The notes beneath the pieces were generated by a model, which worked only from the letters and a program-made list of their open reading frames with translations, was not told the origin of the DNA and ran no database searches. The position numbers and the translations under genes are program-made. This document shows, one piece after another, positions 23,206 to 36,604 of a DNA stretch of 64,000 nucleotides; the first letter of the stretch is position 1, and the number at the start of each line of letters is the position of its first letter. Origin of the DNA: Pyxicephalus adspersus (taxonomy: Eukaryota > Chordata > Amphibia > Anura > Pyxicephalidae); assembly GCF_032062135.1 (NCBI RefSeq), contig NC_092863.1, positions 12,268,930 to 12,332,929 of the forward strand, given 5' to 3'.

Positions 23206-26200
23206 CCTTCTTGCAGGCGACATGGGGTTACCTTGGGCACACAGTCTAAATGTGGTCGAAACTGGTCTTTGTTGGAAAAATCCCGAAAGGGGTGATGGGC
23301 CAGTGACCTCAGCAGTCATCTGACTACTTCGCTGCAGGAAGAACACCAGGTCGCAGAGACCAGGCTCTCCCCACCAGGGGAAGTAGGGCAGAAAGACTTG
23401 ACACACTATTAATTCTTCTAGGAACAGAAACCTGTTTACAAATAAGTATTTGAAACCTAAAGTTAAACCTAACTAGTTTTACTTTCCTTGAAAAAGTGTG
23501 TTGCACTCAGCTACCCGTTATTTATTTTTAAAGAGAATAGAGATAAGCGATAATTGCAAACAAAGCAGAACAGTGTGACAGATTAACTCATAAGTAAACA
23601 AAATTATTTTTTAAACACATGTAAAGCTTCTCTCCCGACAGAATATGACCTAACTAATCATAACGGCCGCTACCAGAACTAACCATAAAGTACAATAGGA
23701 TAACTACGTATGCAATAGAGTTGGGGCACAGGCTTTTATTGTATGTTACACCAGACAGTAATTCCACTTTGAACATCAACTTCATACCTGTTGCCAAGCT
23801 TGTTCATTTTTCAGGGCATAAATTCAGTACATTTTCAATTCTAAACATAATTCAATTTGCAGCAAAGCAGGTTATTCAAATTATTATACACTGTATGAAT
23901 ACAATAGTATTATTACTACATATTTGTATGACATTTCCAGAACCATTGGGAAAAAAATATTCCTATTGCGTGCATTGTAGTATAATGACAATGAAATGCG
24001 TGGGTTATGTAAATTAGGCCATATTTATCTTCACATTTCAAAGTCCATTGATAGGTGGCAAATTTTATTTATTAAGGCTGTGAAGCCATTTTTCAGAAAC
24101 CTGAATAGATGCAATAGAAACCTCAATGCAAAACTTCCCAATTGAGGATGGAATGAAGTACACAAAATAAACTAAATGTCTAAACCTTCCTAATATCCAG
24201 CTATAAAAGGCACAGCTAGATTAAAAGAAAATATGTGAATGGTTTTACATGATATTTTATTACAAACATGAAAACTTCAGCAATCTACAGATACTACACA
24301 GTCACTGTCCCTTCACAAAGTTTTTATTAAAGCTCCTAAGGTAAAAAAAAAAAAAAAAACCTGAAGCTTGCAAAGGGTATTTAAAAGCCAGGAGGTGATC
24401 ACCACTAGCTCATAGCACATTTTTTACACATTCATTATTCACCTTCCTGCACTTTCCTAGCTAATGCCAGCTGGTATACTTAATTATTCAGGTTCTCAGA
24501 AGTTGTGCAGGAAAAACTGTAGTCCTGAAGTATTTACCACGTTTGCATTGCTCATAGGACTGGGCAGCAAGGCATGCACTGCAAAAGACAAAAAGCAACC
24601 TGGATTCAAAACTCTAATGAAGCGAGCAGACAACTGGTATGTTATCCGGTAAGCTAGTTCAATGGGAGTTTTGCACCAAGGGTGCTGTGTCTGACTAAAT
24701 GCCCTGCCATAAGATCTTCTATATTTGCTGCCTCTTAAAAAAATTGCAATAATTAAAAAAAAAAAAAAGTGTAATCAGCTGATTTTATGTTTACACAAAA
24801 CGTGTTCTGATAAAGAGATTTAAAGCACTAAAGCAAAAGCATCAGCATGACAGCCAGGCAATTAGTATTTTTCATAGCCTTCTATATATCTCTTCTCACA
24901 AGCCTCCTTTAAGTCATCCAGGCTCACAAAGTCAGCAGCTATTTCTGTCCTCAGGAGAGCCTGAATATTCTACTTAAATTCTAACACTCCATTTAGCAGC
25001 ATTGTTCATGAATGCAATACTCACACCTTCATCTCTTAAGAGGAAGAAATCAAACTACAGTATGACATCTTTAATCTCAGGCGGGGAGAAAAAGAAAAGA
25101 TTTAAAAAAAACAGAAAGTGTGCTCCTGAAAGGTCAAGGGTAAATTTCTTTCTCTTAAGAAACCAAGGTCACATATCCATCTCTCTGACAATTCCAAACA
25201 AACTGACACACCAAGCGGTGTGATAAGGATAAATTTAATTACAAACCTTCTAACTGTTGAAATTTACAGATATAAATCAGAAAGCTCATTTATAATCGTT
25301 TACAGCCTGAGAGCTTCTAAACAGCTTTTTAATTGTGATGGTTCTATGGCAACAAAATATAGGACTCTTTCAAAAGATACCAAGAGCATTCTCCCTGCTT
25401 CTATAAATAAGCTGGCACTTTTGTAGATTTAGGTCCCATTTACTTTCAGCTACTTCTAAATCATATCTAAAATACTTAGCCAGCTGATTCTCTATTGACT
25501 CCATCCACAGCCATACACATGCTAATACATCCCTTTTGCTGGAATACTGAATAGTATTCAACAACAGACAGGGTCACCAATTAAACGATGGATTATTTCC
25601 ACCATGGGAGTAGGGGTACTGCATTACATAAACTACAAGCATAAAGAAAAGATCACAAAGAACTTAACATGCATATATATATCATCAACACCCATAACAT
25701 CGTAACAGCAAGTAAATTAGGATCGCAAATAGACCCACATGTAAATGACCAAGAAGAAAAAGGGACATCATTTTGAACTAAAATATAACACCGGGGAACA
25801 TACAAAATTAATGTGTAATTTAGCCACCAACAATAATAATGATGACCAGTTTATTTTTCCTGTCATCACCTTTCTGCTTCATAGGGTCCCACATTACTCC
25901 AGCAGAGGTGTGATGACAATATGTTGAAAAATGACAAAATGACCCGTCCATGGGCTACAGCAGTGCTAACTCATTGTCGAGGCACAAGGGGAGGTCATGT
26001 ATTTGGGGACATTGTTAAAGGGGTTTAAAAACTGTTAACAAAAGAAACAGGTTGTGTGGGAAGAAAAGGGGAAGGGGGGCTAGACAAGCTTTATTACATG
26101 AAATAGGTGTAGTAAGTACACAAATAACATATATGATGGCATTGATCATACCTACACAGACAGACCAAGTTGTTCAGTACAACTGACCATAACAATGTCT

Positions 26201-27129
26201 GGGACAAACTAACAATGTCAGTGGTTATTACAATAGTTACCTCATATTCAAATGGTTTTACCTGAACTTAATATAGTAGAAGGTATTTCTAAGGTAGCAA
26301 CAACACTGATGTAAATGTATTTTATGGGTAATTGTGAATAAATGGTGGTGGTTCAGTCAGCTTTGTAGCAAGTTGTGTTTGAAGGCACAACCGGCTGATC
26401 AAGTTTATGAAAATCAGCAGAAGAAATTGGAAATGAAACATTCAAGAAACAAAATGATTATGGAAAACCTATGTGCTTTACGTGCTTTCCTTAAGCATAA
26501 CACACATTGTTCCCGGGAGGTAAGGGACACATTTTAGCATTTCTGAATGCAGCTCAGAAGAACTAGAACAGTTGTTTTCACTTACAGTTAGGAGTACAAA
26601 TATACTGAAGAAAAACTCTAGGCAACGAGAAGAAAGTCTGCCAGGATTTTATGTTCAGAAAGCATTCATTGCAAATCAGAAATTTTACTCACTTTACCTT
26701 CATCTAACTTAAAAAAAAAAAAAAAGGTAATAAAAGCAGACAGTGATGGGATCCTTATTATTATTTTTTTAGCACACATTAAAATGAATGGTACCTTAAA
26801 ATTGATTTGGGAAAGAAAAAAGTGGTTCTAAAACAAGGAAAACAAATTGATCCTCTAAATAAAAACTCTAATGGTGCCAAAAGAAAAATTTTTTACTGAC
26901 AAAAGAAAAGTGTGCCGAAAAGTCTGCGCCATACCTGCTGCCTTGCCGGCTGAAAGACAATTTTCTGTAGCAAAAGTGTGGTCATTTTTATTTACTGTTC
27001 TTTTCTCTTACAAGAATGTATACAAGTTACATGAGAAGGCTACATTACATAAAACAGAGAAACAAACAAAATGTTAGGCCTGTATACAGGAGCTTTTCTT
27101 ATTCTGCCAAACTGCTCTAATATCCTAGA
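23206..27129. other. Unique non-coding sequence
   Basis: A/T-rich sequence with poly(A) runs near 24343, 24759 and 26710. The block 24850-25015 has conserved-element texture. No gene or TE was recognised. Confidence 0.35.
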
Positions 27130-27265
27130 CTTGTAAGCTTTTCAGGGCAGGGTCCTCTCCTCCTGTGTAACTGTCTGTATCGGTCTGTCATTTGCAACCC
27201 CTATTTAATGTACAGCGCTGTGTAATATGTTGGTGCTATATATATACTGTTTATTAATAATAATA
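27130..27265 (+). mobile_element. SINE/LINE 3' tail fragment (L2-like end)
   Basis: Contains CTTGTAAGCTTTTCAGGGCA, CATTTGCAACCCCTATTTAA, TACAGCGCTGTGTAATATG and TTGGTGCTATATATATACTG, then (TAA)n. This tail type recurs at 36205-36345 and ends the SINEs at 40815-40966 and 62850-63141. The repeated TAA terminus fits L2-type priming, inferred from family knowledge. Confidence 0.75.
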
Positions 27266-30049
27266 ATAAGGTACAGGCATATTGCAATAAAGCAAAACTC
27301 TGTTTGGTCCCTACACTTTTCAGTGATTCTAATCCATGCGTGGAGAAAGTATGGTGTATTATGGATGGGATAGATATGGAGAATAGAGACAGACAGGCAA
27401 TATATGCATTTAAAAAGCAGAGACCTACTTTTACCCTTTGTAAGTTTTAAGTTTTGTGGTTTCAATGCTGTAAGTCATCCACAGATGTATGAATGAAAGC
27501 ATTATGCTTTTTAAGGATTTTCATGACACACGTACTATATCTATTTAATGTAGCCGTCTTCATGGCACCAGTGTTACAGTCTATGTGTTCTTTTCATCCG
27601 AATACGCCAGAATTGCAAAAACCTTCACAATGTTCCTATGATAATGTTCAACACCCTAGGTTAATAACAACTGACATAGTGTGTCATTGGCTGTCCCTGA
27701 CTGTTCTAATAGTGGATCAGCAGCTATTGCCATGTGTGCCACAGGACTGTTTTGCATGAATATTGCAGAAGATGGAGGGAGGGGTTGGTTCTCCTCTCGA
27801 GGGATGGGGTGAGCAGGAACACTTTAATAAGTCCAAGGTCAGTAGTGCAATCAGGATGTGATTATACAGCAAGAGCGTAGCTAAAATGAAATACATTTTA
27901 TGAGTGCAGTCTGCAGAGAGTGATGGAATAGGCATCTTACTCAGAATAAGAGTCATTTATAACTGAATTTTTTCTTGGTAGAAACCTGTTTTTTCTTAAT
28001 AAAAGGCTTCATATTTGCTCGTGCCACTGTGTGAGAGCATTCGTTCATCAACTGTTATTCATTACGGGGGGGGAACAAATCTGATTTCAAGTGCTTCAGC
28101 CCGGCATTCCTCCTTACAATGCCTTATACTGCAGGGGACGCAGAGATAAGGGAAATACTATGGCTCCATGCTGAAGGAGAAAAGAAAAGCTCCCATTGGT
28201 CTGCAGGTTTTTGCTTTTTTAGCACCAGCCTGCACTGAAATAGAGAGAAGAAATAAACAGCAGGGATGCCCCAGAAGTGCTTTTTTTGTTGTTGTTGCCA
28301 ATGTTGTATTATCCACCCTCTAGAAGTCTCTAAAATGCCTGAAGTATGGGCCAAGCATAAATGTTAACTCTGCCAGGAACATTCTATATTTATTTTACAG
28401 CAGTTGTAATTAGGAAGGTCTTGACCTTCTTGTTTTCCATTTTAAAATAAAGCATTGATAAGTGATCCAAAGGATGCAGAAATAGTTAAATTGCCCTAAT
28501 AGTAGCACCCAAAAATATGAGGGGGAAAAAGTCCATACCTTGGCCTAAAAGGAGGAAATTTTAAAAGCAGTTACACTAAATGAAAATGTAAATACACTCA
28601 TTTTTATGAGTTTAGACTGAAAAAACAAAACTTTTAGGCTTTTGTAAACTTTTGTAAAGTGTAACTCCAGGCCAAACCTCTTTTTTTTCTGGATAAAATT
28701 GAAAAGGTATACAATTTCTGTCACTGTTTTTTGTCACTGGTCTGTGCCTTACATACTTCTGATCCCTGCATTACACACTGCAACACGTGGTACAGAAGCC
28801 TGACCCCCATACTCTGTAACACAATAACGAAACCTGGATTTTAATCAAAAAGCACTCCTGACCCCTGATCAATATGCATTACACACGTCATTCCCCACTT
28901 ACAACCCTCTCTCCAAACATGGCTACTTTTACATGCCACATGGCTGGGAAACTGTTTTTGGGAAATCCTATATGTCCTCGGTCTACTTCTGACTACTGCA
29001 TTGTGTCTCCAGTCTCCATCCAGACCTGTAGTATATCCAAGATTTCTGACAGTCCTTTCTGTACTTATACAAAACATTATATATGGCTCTTAGGTGTTTT
29101 TTTTTAAGTTGATAACTAACCCAAGCTCAGAACTTGACTTTAGGGCTGCTACCCACCACTCTTTTATATTCAGTGAACAATGGTTCTAAACAGATATGAA
29201 AATTATGTGGAACAAAGTCAAGTCAAGTGTTGCTGCTTTGGCAGCTATGAGGAATCCATGTTTTATGAGCTACTGTGAACCCATAAACCTTATGCATTAA
29301 ATTTCTACTCCATTAACCTAAAATAGGGAAAACAATATTAGTTTTACTCAATCAGTGGTTCTAGTGGAGGTACAAATCTGCCAGACATATTAGCAGGCTC
29401 ACAATAAATGAAAAGAGCATGGACTGTATAGAGAACAAACTAAATGATTTAAAACAACTAACATATCCCATGTGTTGGCCATGAAGAATTCAGAGTTGGT
29501 TAATTATTATTTCATGGCCCTGCAGTAAATTGTAAAAGTGGTCATATATCATCCCTATGATTTGCTTCCAGGATGCTTATTTTTAAACCATTTACTTTAC
29601 GCCATCTATCTTTTTCTCCACCCTGGTGACATTTTTGCTGCTTAATGCTGATCCTCCAGCATGTAAATGAAACGTGACAAGGAAAAAAACTTGGCAGCAC
29701 TGGATTAATAAGGCAAAATAAACAATCATGAATTTACCATTTGTCCAAATATTACACTTTATAATAGCTTTTGCTAAAGGCCAAACTAAAAATTGCTTTT
29801 TTTTTTTTTTTCTTAGCCGATTCTTGACCCTCCTGATTCATCCCATGGCCTATGAAGTGGAAACTTATAATGCTTAAGGCTAAATGAAAGGGTCTGAGCT
29901 TGGTATGGTTTTGGCACTTCCTACACTTGACACTTGGTAATCAAGAGACAAGGATCTTTACAAGGATGCAAAATTTTAAATGTAATAAATAAAAGGTATC
30001 ATCAGGTACTAAAGGGTGCTTGCACTTAACAATATCAGCTTTTATTATA
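27266..30049. other. Unique non-coding sequence; possible conserved blocks 28080-28330 and 29480-29720
   Basis: These two blocks are repeat-free and balanced in composition; the remainder is A/T-rich. The frames at 28841-29107 overlap on both strands and show no domain. Confidence 0.35.
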
Positions 30050-30640
30050 AGGAGCAAACCTATTATACAGCACTGAACAGTACAATGAGGGGCCACAGGT
30101 GACAAGCCTGGAAAAAGATTATTGGTAGGAAAAGGTATTTATATAAGAGGAAGTCATTATTGGGTCAATGGATAAGTAGAGAGGGTGACTGGGCAGTATT
30201 TATGCATCAGGTAAAAATTTAGGTGAGATGAGATCAGTGAAATCATTTAAAGGCAAAACACAGTAGCTTGATTTTGATTCTGAGGTGAAATAGGAGCCAG
30301 AGTAGAGATTTGTAGAGAGAAGCAACAGATGAGAAGCAGAGGGGAGGATAGAAAAATCTAAATGTAGAATTCATGATAGAATAAACAGACAAAAGTCTAG
30401 TAGCTGGATAACAGATAATATGATGTTGCAGTATTCTAGAGGCGAGATAACTAGAGCAAGTATCAAGAGTTTGGTGGCCTCTGGAGATAGGAAACAGCAC
30501 ACTGTGGAAATGGCGGACAGGAGCAAGTGGAAGGGAATGTTGAGGAATGGGCATGAGAATAATCCAGAGGAGACTGATCAAGTGTACAGGTACTGGAGGG
30601 GGAGAAGAGAAGAGGTAACCTCATCTAAACTAACAGGTTG
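30050..30640 (+). mobile_element. LINE-like 3' region, fragment
   Basis: TGATTTTGATTCTGAGGTGA, GAGCCAGAGTAGAGATTTGT, GAATTCATGATAGAATAA, TGCAGTATTCTAGAGGCGAG, CAAGAGTTTGGTGGCCTCTG and GGAAATGGCGGACAGGAGC-type blocks follow the order of a widespread amphibian and fish interspersed repeat that I recognise but cannot name with certainty. It is non-coding here. Confidence 0.5.
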
Positions 30641-32465
30641 AGGGAGATGAGGGGAAAACTAAAAGTGGGCAGACAGCCAGGTACAGTGTTTTGAGATATA
30701 ACTTATGAACATGCATTTTTTATCTTGAAAAAGTAGTAGAAGTAGGTAGTGTAGGGTTTAGGAGGGAGTGAATGTGCCAAAAAGAATGCTTAAATTCAAG
30801 TCAAGTTGTAAGCTGAAGGTAAGAATGTTATGAAAAAGCAAAAACACTGAGTTTTTGAGATTGCAAATTTTAAAATAAGATGAGATCCGCTGTATGTTTA
30901 GCAAGTTGTGTGGGGCTGTATATGTTCTGTGCTTAACCAAAGGAAAACCTTGGCTGAGAGGAGTTGCTAGTGTCATCCACTGCATTGCTGGTCACCAAAT
31001 AGGTGTGGGGAACTCATGGAGATTACCTTGTTGCTGAGGAATTCCACAGACCACATGACAAAGGGTGTTGTAATAATACACAGAAGTACAGTAGGCAAAT
31101 GGTATGGAAATACCTCTCATGAGGCAGCTGTGCAAACAAAAGCCAATCAGCAAGGCATGTAAACGTTAGGTGTGCACACAAAATTCCTGAAAGTGATACC
31201 TTTAAGGAACTCCAAAAAACTTGTAAAAGTTTACAATGAAAAAAAAGATGCCATCCCCACTGTAAACACCACATTCATCATCACTGTGCATTAGTAGAAA
31301 AATCAACACTTTAGTGATTGTCAAACAGTACAACTCCGAGGTACTTCTGGTACATAGACTATGTTCAGTTCAATATTAGGGAACATATGCTGGTACCTGT
31401 TGCTTCTCATAGCAGTAGTTATCTTGACCTAGCCCATGCAAAGCTCAGACATTTGATGAAAGATGAGAAAGCATTCTGTTAATTGGTTGCTATGGATACA
31501 AAAGTTTTGCATTTTTTTTGTTTTACATTCTTGTCAGAAACTCCAATCAGTAATTCTTGCTGCCGCTTTTCTGATGCTGTAAAGCAGATTGTAAATCTAC
31601 AGATGTCGGAAAGCTTTGTATGTGAATGTCTGACCCAAGCAGCAGGCGGTATGTGTTTGGTTCATTAGCAGTAACTGAATAAAAAAAACTTCAGAAGGGA
31701 GGAATAATGAGGTTAATGATCTGCACACATTCTTGAATTGACTGAGAAGTGACAGATGTTTAGTATATGTGGCATTTCACAACATAGAGTGATAAGAGAA
31801 CATGGTTGGCAATGAGTTTGTTAGAACAAAACCCTGACAGAGGAAACTACAAAGAGTGTTTATTATACAAATATAACACGTTGCTTATGGCAGAACAGAT
31901 CGGTACCTGTCACTGTGTATGTGCTCTTCATTGTTACTGGGATAATAAATCACATTACTTACATTTGTACCACAAAATAATGCCACATATAAAAAAATCC
32001 TCAGTATGAATTGCATCTATTCTATACTATTCCATACTAATACATGACTAAAATATTGCTTTTTTTATAGAGTACATGGATTGTATTATGAACTGAAAGA
32101 TTGCAAAGAGCAAAGGGGTTTGTAACCTAAATGCGTAGGGGACAGGAAAAACAAAATCATAAAACCAATTTTGCTACAAACAAATGAATTTATGTTATAA
32201 AAGCACACACATGCTTGTGTGCATGGTAAATGTGGACTTCTATTCACTGTAATGAGTTGTAAAACACAATGAAGTATTTGTTTATTTTTCCCAACTTGAC
32301 TATTATGCCTCGCATTGCATTACAGCTCTTTAATATATGCTGCTTGGAATTACTATGTGTTTCTACAGCATGTTAATGTGGGGAGAAGCTGCAAGATATA
32401 AGGCAAACTGCCTTGTTCTTACATTTGGACACGTTGGGCAGTGTGCTGTTGTGAAAAGACCCCTT
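30641..32465. other. Unique non-coding sequence
   Basis: No gene or recognised repeat was found. Confidence 0.4.
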
Positions 32466-32800
32466 ATTGGTCACAGGGAAAATGATACACAAAATACATT
32501 GTGAATCAAATAAGACAGTCAAAGTGTTATCAGATAGAGGGAAAGAACCACTTCAAGTTATGTGTTACACGGGAAGAGCCACAAAGAGCTATTAGGTACA
32601 ATGAAGGAGCAACACAAAAGTGCTATCAGTTACAGCGGAAGATCCATATGGGGAGCCATGTGTTACAGAGGAAAGTGAAGCAACACTGTACAGTCAAAAG
32701 AAGAAAAAAAAAATTGGAGAACACCATTAGTTCCAGGGAAAACGCTGCACAAAACCCATCAGTCACAAGGGGAGCACGCAAAGATTTTAGTAATTGGAGA
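32466..32800 (+). repeat. Degenerate tandem repeat, unit about 33-40 bp
   Basis: Related blocks recur, with cores TCACAGGGAAAA, TTACACGGGAAGAGCC, GGTACAATGAAGGAGC, GTTACAGCGGAAGATCC, GTTACAGAGGAAAGTG, TTCCAGGGAAAACGC and GTCACAAGGGGAGC, often joined by ACAAAGTGCTATCA-like linkers. Degeneracy suggests an old minisatellite. A 136-codon frame (32501-32911) is open across it. It is rich in basic and polar residues and is probably a product of the repeat rather than a gene. Confidence 0.6.
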
Positions 32801-33844
32801 AGGCTATATGACAGCAATGGAGAAAATGGCAAAGTATTAAAACAAAACAAAATATCATCTACTCAAACGTACAATCAGACTCTTGGCTGTGCCTTGCCAA
32901 TCATTTTTTAAACATTATTTGTTTATATAATATCAGCATGTAAAAAAGTCACAAACAACAATAATAAAATACCCATTGTACAAAAATACTCCTTACACAC
33001 AAATATCCAATCGGAAGATGGAGGAAAAAAATCAAAGGGGTAATTTAAAAAGGGTAACAAATAAAAGTATGCTAACAAAGGGCTGAGTTCTGGTGACAAT
33101 GAAATATTAAGAAATATCCCAAATGTTTAGCAAGCGTCTAACAATAGGTAGGAGAGACGGGGCCTATACTGTCATTTTAATTAGTATGAAATTAGGAAGG
33201 GTAGAACCCGAAAATGTCTAACTAAAAACATCTGAGGTTCAGACCTCCAAAGACGAGAAACACCGACACCAGTGTTCCTGGTGGACAATATATATATAGT
33301 ATCTTTTGCTTAGGCTGTGTGATACATGGACATGGAAACAGAACTCTGCTACAAGCAGTACTCTGTATCCAAAAGGACCCTTGCAGCAGGACTAATGCGT
33401 AGCCTGAATTGTGAAAATGATTGACTAAACATTTGACAAACAGAAAGAATGTATCGATTCTACTAGTAGAAGAGGTAAGCTTGTTAGATATTTAAAACAG
33501 TGATTGTAAACAATTAAAATCTCTGTGTTCAAAAGAAAGTTTTACCTCAATAAAAAAATAACCTATGCCTCCAATGAAGATGTGCTACATCCAAAATTTG
33601 TACATGGTAGGGAAAAAAGTCATAGAAATATGGTATTGGTATGGTAATATTGGTATGCCTACAAGAATATGGTAGGCATACATGCTAGCACCCACAGGCA
33701 ATTACAGTAGTGTCAAGGTAGATAATTTCAGAGTGGGCTGTATAACTTAGAGCTAATATATAAAATATTTGCATGGATGTTAATTTAAAGTCACCAAGAG
33801 CAAACCTATGTGTGCATTAATGGCTGCAAGTTATGGAACATTTT
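32801..33844. other. Unique non-coding sequence
   Basis: No gene or recognised repeat was found. Confidence 0.4.
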
Positions 33845-34350
33845 TGTTAGGGTCCTATTTTTGTCCAATTAACAGGTGCTGGCAATATGGAAATTCCCAC
33901 TTTCCAGCACTCCCATTTAAAATGGAGAAATGTTGACTCAATATTTTTGGTTGTGTAACCTGCTAAGCATGGAGAAAAGAGCAATGAATTGTCTGAGGAT
34001 TTGAAAACTAAAATTATAGAAAAGCTACAAATCCATCTCCAGAAATCTTGATGTTTCTGTGTCTACTGTGCACAACATTGTAAAGAAGTTTACAGCCCAT
34101 GGCACTGTAGCTAATCTCTCTGGACCTGGGCGAAAGAGAAAGATTGAAATGTTACAACAAAGAATTGTTTTAATGGTGGATAAGCAAGCTCGCACTAACT
34201 GAATGAAATGGGATGCTATGACGGCAGGAAATCCAGAAAGACCCCAATGCTTACACAAACAAGCCAAATTGAAGTTTGGAGTTTGCTAAAACTCACTAAT
34301 GGAAGCCACAATCCTTCTGGGAGAATGTCCTCTGGACAGATGAGACAATA
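33845..34350 (+). pseudogene. Tc1-like transposase 5' half, truncated
   Basis: Shares ordered blocks with the minus-strand element at 55511-56940: AACAGGTGCTGGCAATATGG, GAAATGTTGACT, CCATCTCCAGAAATCTTGAT, GTGCACAACATTGTAAAGAA, GGCACTGTAGCTAATCTCTC and GAGAATGTCCTCTGGACAGA. The translated blocks are the HTH DNA-binding region and its hinge (V-H-N-I-V-K-K-F...A-N-L-S-G-P-G-R-K-R-K). The catalytic half is missing past about 34350, where a MITE copy begins. Confidence 0.8.
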
Positions 34351-34375
34351 AAATTACCCAGAGAACTTTTGTTTG

Positions 34376-35215
34376 GAAATTTATTTTACATTGTAGGCTA
34401 TAATTCTTAGGCATAACTCACTGATATTTATTAAACTTAAAAAATTCAATAATAAACTTTAAATAAAAAATACACAAACATCTGTAAAAAAAAAAAAATA
34501 AATTAAATAAATATTAGAAAATGTAATATAAGTGTACAGTAGCATATATAATATACCGTGTTTTCCCGAAAATAAGACCTGCCCGGAAAGTAAGCCCTAG
34601 CATGCTAATAATGCAAGGGTGAAATATAAGCCCTCCCCCGAAAGTAAGCCCTGTTGGCTTCTTCAGAGGGTGTGGTCAAGTGGTACACGAAGGAATACCA
34701 AGAGGAAGGAGAGAGCAGAGATAGAGCAGGTGATTTTCAAAGCACTGGAGCAAGGGGTGAAGAAATTGCAGGGTTAAATAATCTACGGTACTCTGGTGTG
34801 ACACTACAACTAATAGGAGGTTGGTGGATTCTCTTTTCAAAGGGTCCTTGCTAGTATTTCATTCATTAGCAGCAATGCATATTTATTGTATATCATCTTT
34901 CTATAGCATTGTAATATTGGTTACAGGTTTTGGTAAATGCAGATTTTTGTACATGATAATGCGATTTTCAGAGGTAAAAAACTTAAGATCCTGTCTTATT
35001 TTCGGAGAAACCTGGTATATATATAATGTAATTGTATATCTATATACATAATATGAATATTTCTTTGTATTGGACTCAATACAGCTATTTTGTATTGAAT
35101 CCAATACAAAATTATTTGAATTTCCTGCCGCTAAGTCCCGCCCACAGCGACGCATGTACCGACGTCACCGGGAAACCCTGCAGATCGAATCTGCACTTCA
35201 CTGGGCAGCAAAATG
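34376..35215 (+). mobile_element. TTAA-MITE family A, copy 4, interrupted
   Basis: The left block GGAAATTTATTTTACATTGT and GTAGGCTATAATTC (34376-34408) matches copy 1. The right part has the palindrome pair GTATTGGACTCAATAC / GTATTGAATCCAATAC (about 35069-35109) and the core CCGACGTCACCGGGAAACCC (35159-35178). Between the two parts sits the TA-flanked MITE at 34557-35018. The terminal inverted repeats are not recognised. Confidence 0.7.
34557..35018. mobile_element. TA-flanked MITE nested in TTAA-MITE
   Basis: The left end TACCGTGTTTTCCCGAAAAT and the right end (reverse complement) TACCAGGTTTCTCCGAAAAT are inverted copies flanked by TATA. The interior begins AAGACCTGCCCGGAAAGTAA. It interrupts the TATATAATATA segment of the older MITE, so it inserted later. 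Same end family as 11336-11573. Confidence 0.8.
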
Positions 35216-36199
35216 AGGTATATCGTACCCACAGACCCATTACCCCTGGACATGGGCTGGGACAATATCATGCCAGCTTCCATGGCCTAAAGGCAGAATC
35301 CAGCACCTCTCCATCCCCACTGGGGTGGGACTCACTGGCTGTAGATTGGGGACGCACTCCTGTACATACTATCCACCTAGGACTCAGTGATTTGACTGTT
35401 CTAAGTTCTTTGATATTCCCTTGTAATTACTCCTGCAGGGCTGGATTGTGCAGTAAGCCATATGAAGTCATTGGGTGCAGGTGAAAGTCAAACCACCTTT
35501 CCGCTTCTGTTTTTTTGATCTGGTTGGCCATGGAGTCAATAGGAGAAGCATTATTATCCACTTCTATGACTTCCCAAGTTCTTTATCCCAAGTTACTAAA
35601 TTAAGGGCTTTATAGCAGAACTAAGTAAAAAAAAAAAAAAAAAAAATTTGACCAAAAGGTACTTTATTGCAGAAGGCACAGAAATGAGACTTAAAACATT
35701 TAACATGCTGACCTGTTTACTTTACCAGTACATAAGCTTTTAAGGGCCCTCATGACAGGCATCTTCCATTCCACCATTTTTAATGAATGTTATCATAAAA
35801 AGCTTACTTACAAAAAAAAAAGGTAAAACATTTTAAAAGAAGGTTAAAAATGATGTGCTGTCCTTCTTTGGCATGCGGCTCACTTTATCGACTTTCTAAT
35901 GATTTTACATTTGTGCGAAGGAAGATAACAAATGAATAAAATGAAAGTACATTAAGACAGCTTGGTTTGCCTTGTTCTGTATACTGTAAGATATTCACAA
36001 TGTTTTAATGTTTTTAGCACTTTGTGTAAAATTCTATTTAGTACAATACAAAATGTAATAAGAATTTTATTCAAAGATGCCCCTCACATGGAATGTTCAA
36101 ATGAAATACCAGGTTAGGGTTTGCTCCTGATACTAAATTACAATTGACCGTTACCATTACATATACTATGTATTGTATTCCCCTCCAATAGTGTGATAC
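35216..36199. other. Unique non-coding sequence
   Basis: The 150-codon frame 35032-35484 begins inside the MITE and continues into sequence without domain character, so it is treated as chance. Poly(A) lies at 35626-35646, followed by TACTTTATTGCAGAAGGCACAG, which resembles a decayed family B interior. Confidence 0.35.
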
Positions 36200-36204
36200 T
36201 TCCC

Positions 36205-36345
36205 CAACCTCCTAGATTGTAAGCTCTTTGGGGCAGGGTCATCTTCCCCTCCTGTGTCATAGTTTGTATCTGTCATTTGCAACCCCTATTTGCAGCGTAA
36301 TATGTTGGCGCTATATCAGTCCTGTTTATTAACAATATTAATATG
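36205..36345 (+). mobile_element. SINE/LINE 3' tail fragment (L2-like end)
   Basis: Same blocks as 27130-27265: CTAGATTGTAAGCTCTTTGG, GGGCAGGGTCATC, CATTTGCAACCCCTATTTG and GCGTAATATGTTGGCGCTAT, ending in TTTATTAACAATATTAATA. Confidence 0.75.
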
Positions 36346-36604
36346 CCTGCCAGATCCTACTTGAAGGTCCTTCACTTTATATTTCCAGTTTTTGAACAAG
36401 GAGTAGCATTGGATCAGGACCTAATGTTTTCATATTACAACAAAATGTTTATAGGAATTTAGCAGGAGATGGAAATCTACCTAGAACTTCCACTATCACT
36501 TGTAAAAAATGAGTCCTGTAATTTGTGTTTTACAACTATTGATTACACGGTAAGCAAAGCTAAAGCAGTAAGTTAGTATGCATGCCCAGCAACAAGCATC
36601 AAGA

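Noticed and set aside
35032..35484. 150-codon open frame
   Set aside because: It starts inside a MITE palindrome and core, runs into unrelated sequence and has no domain.
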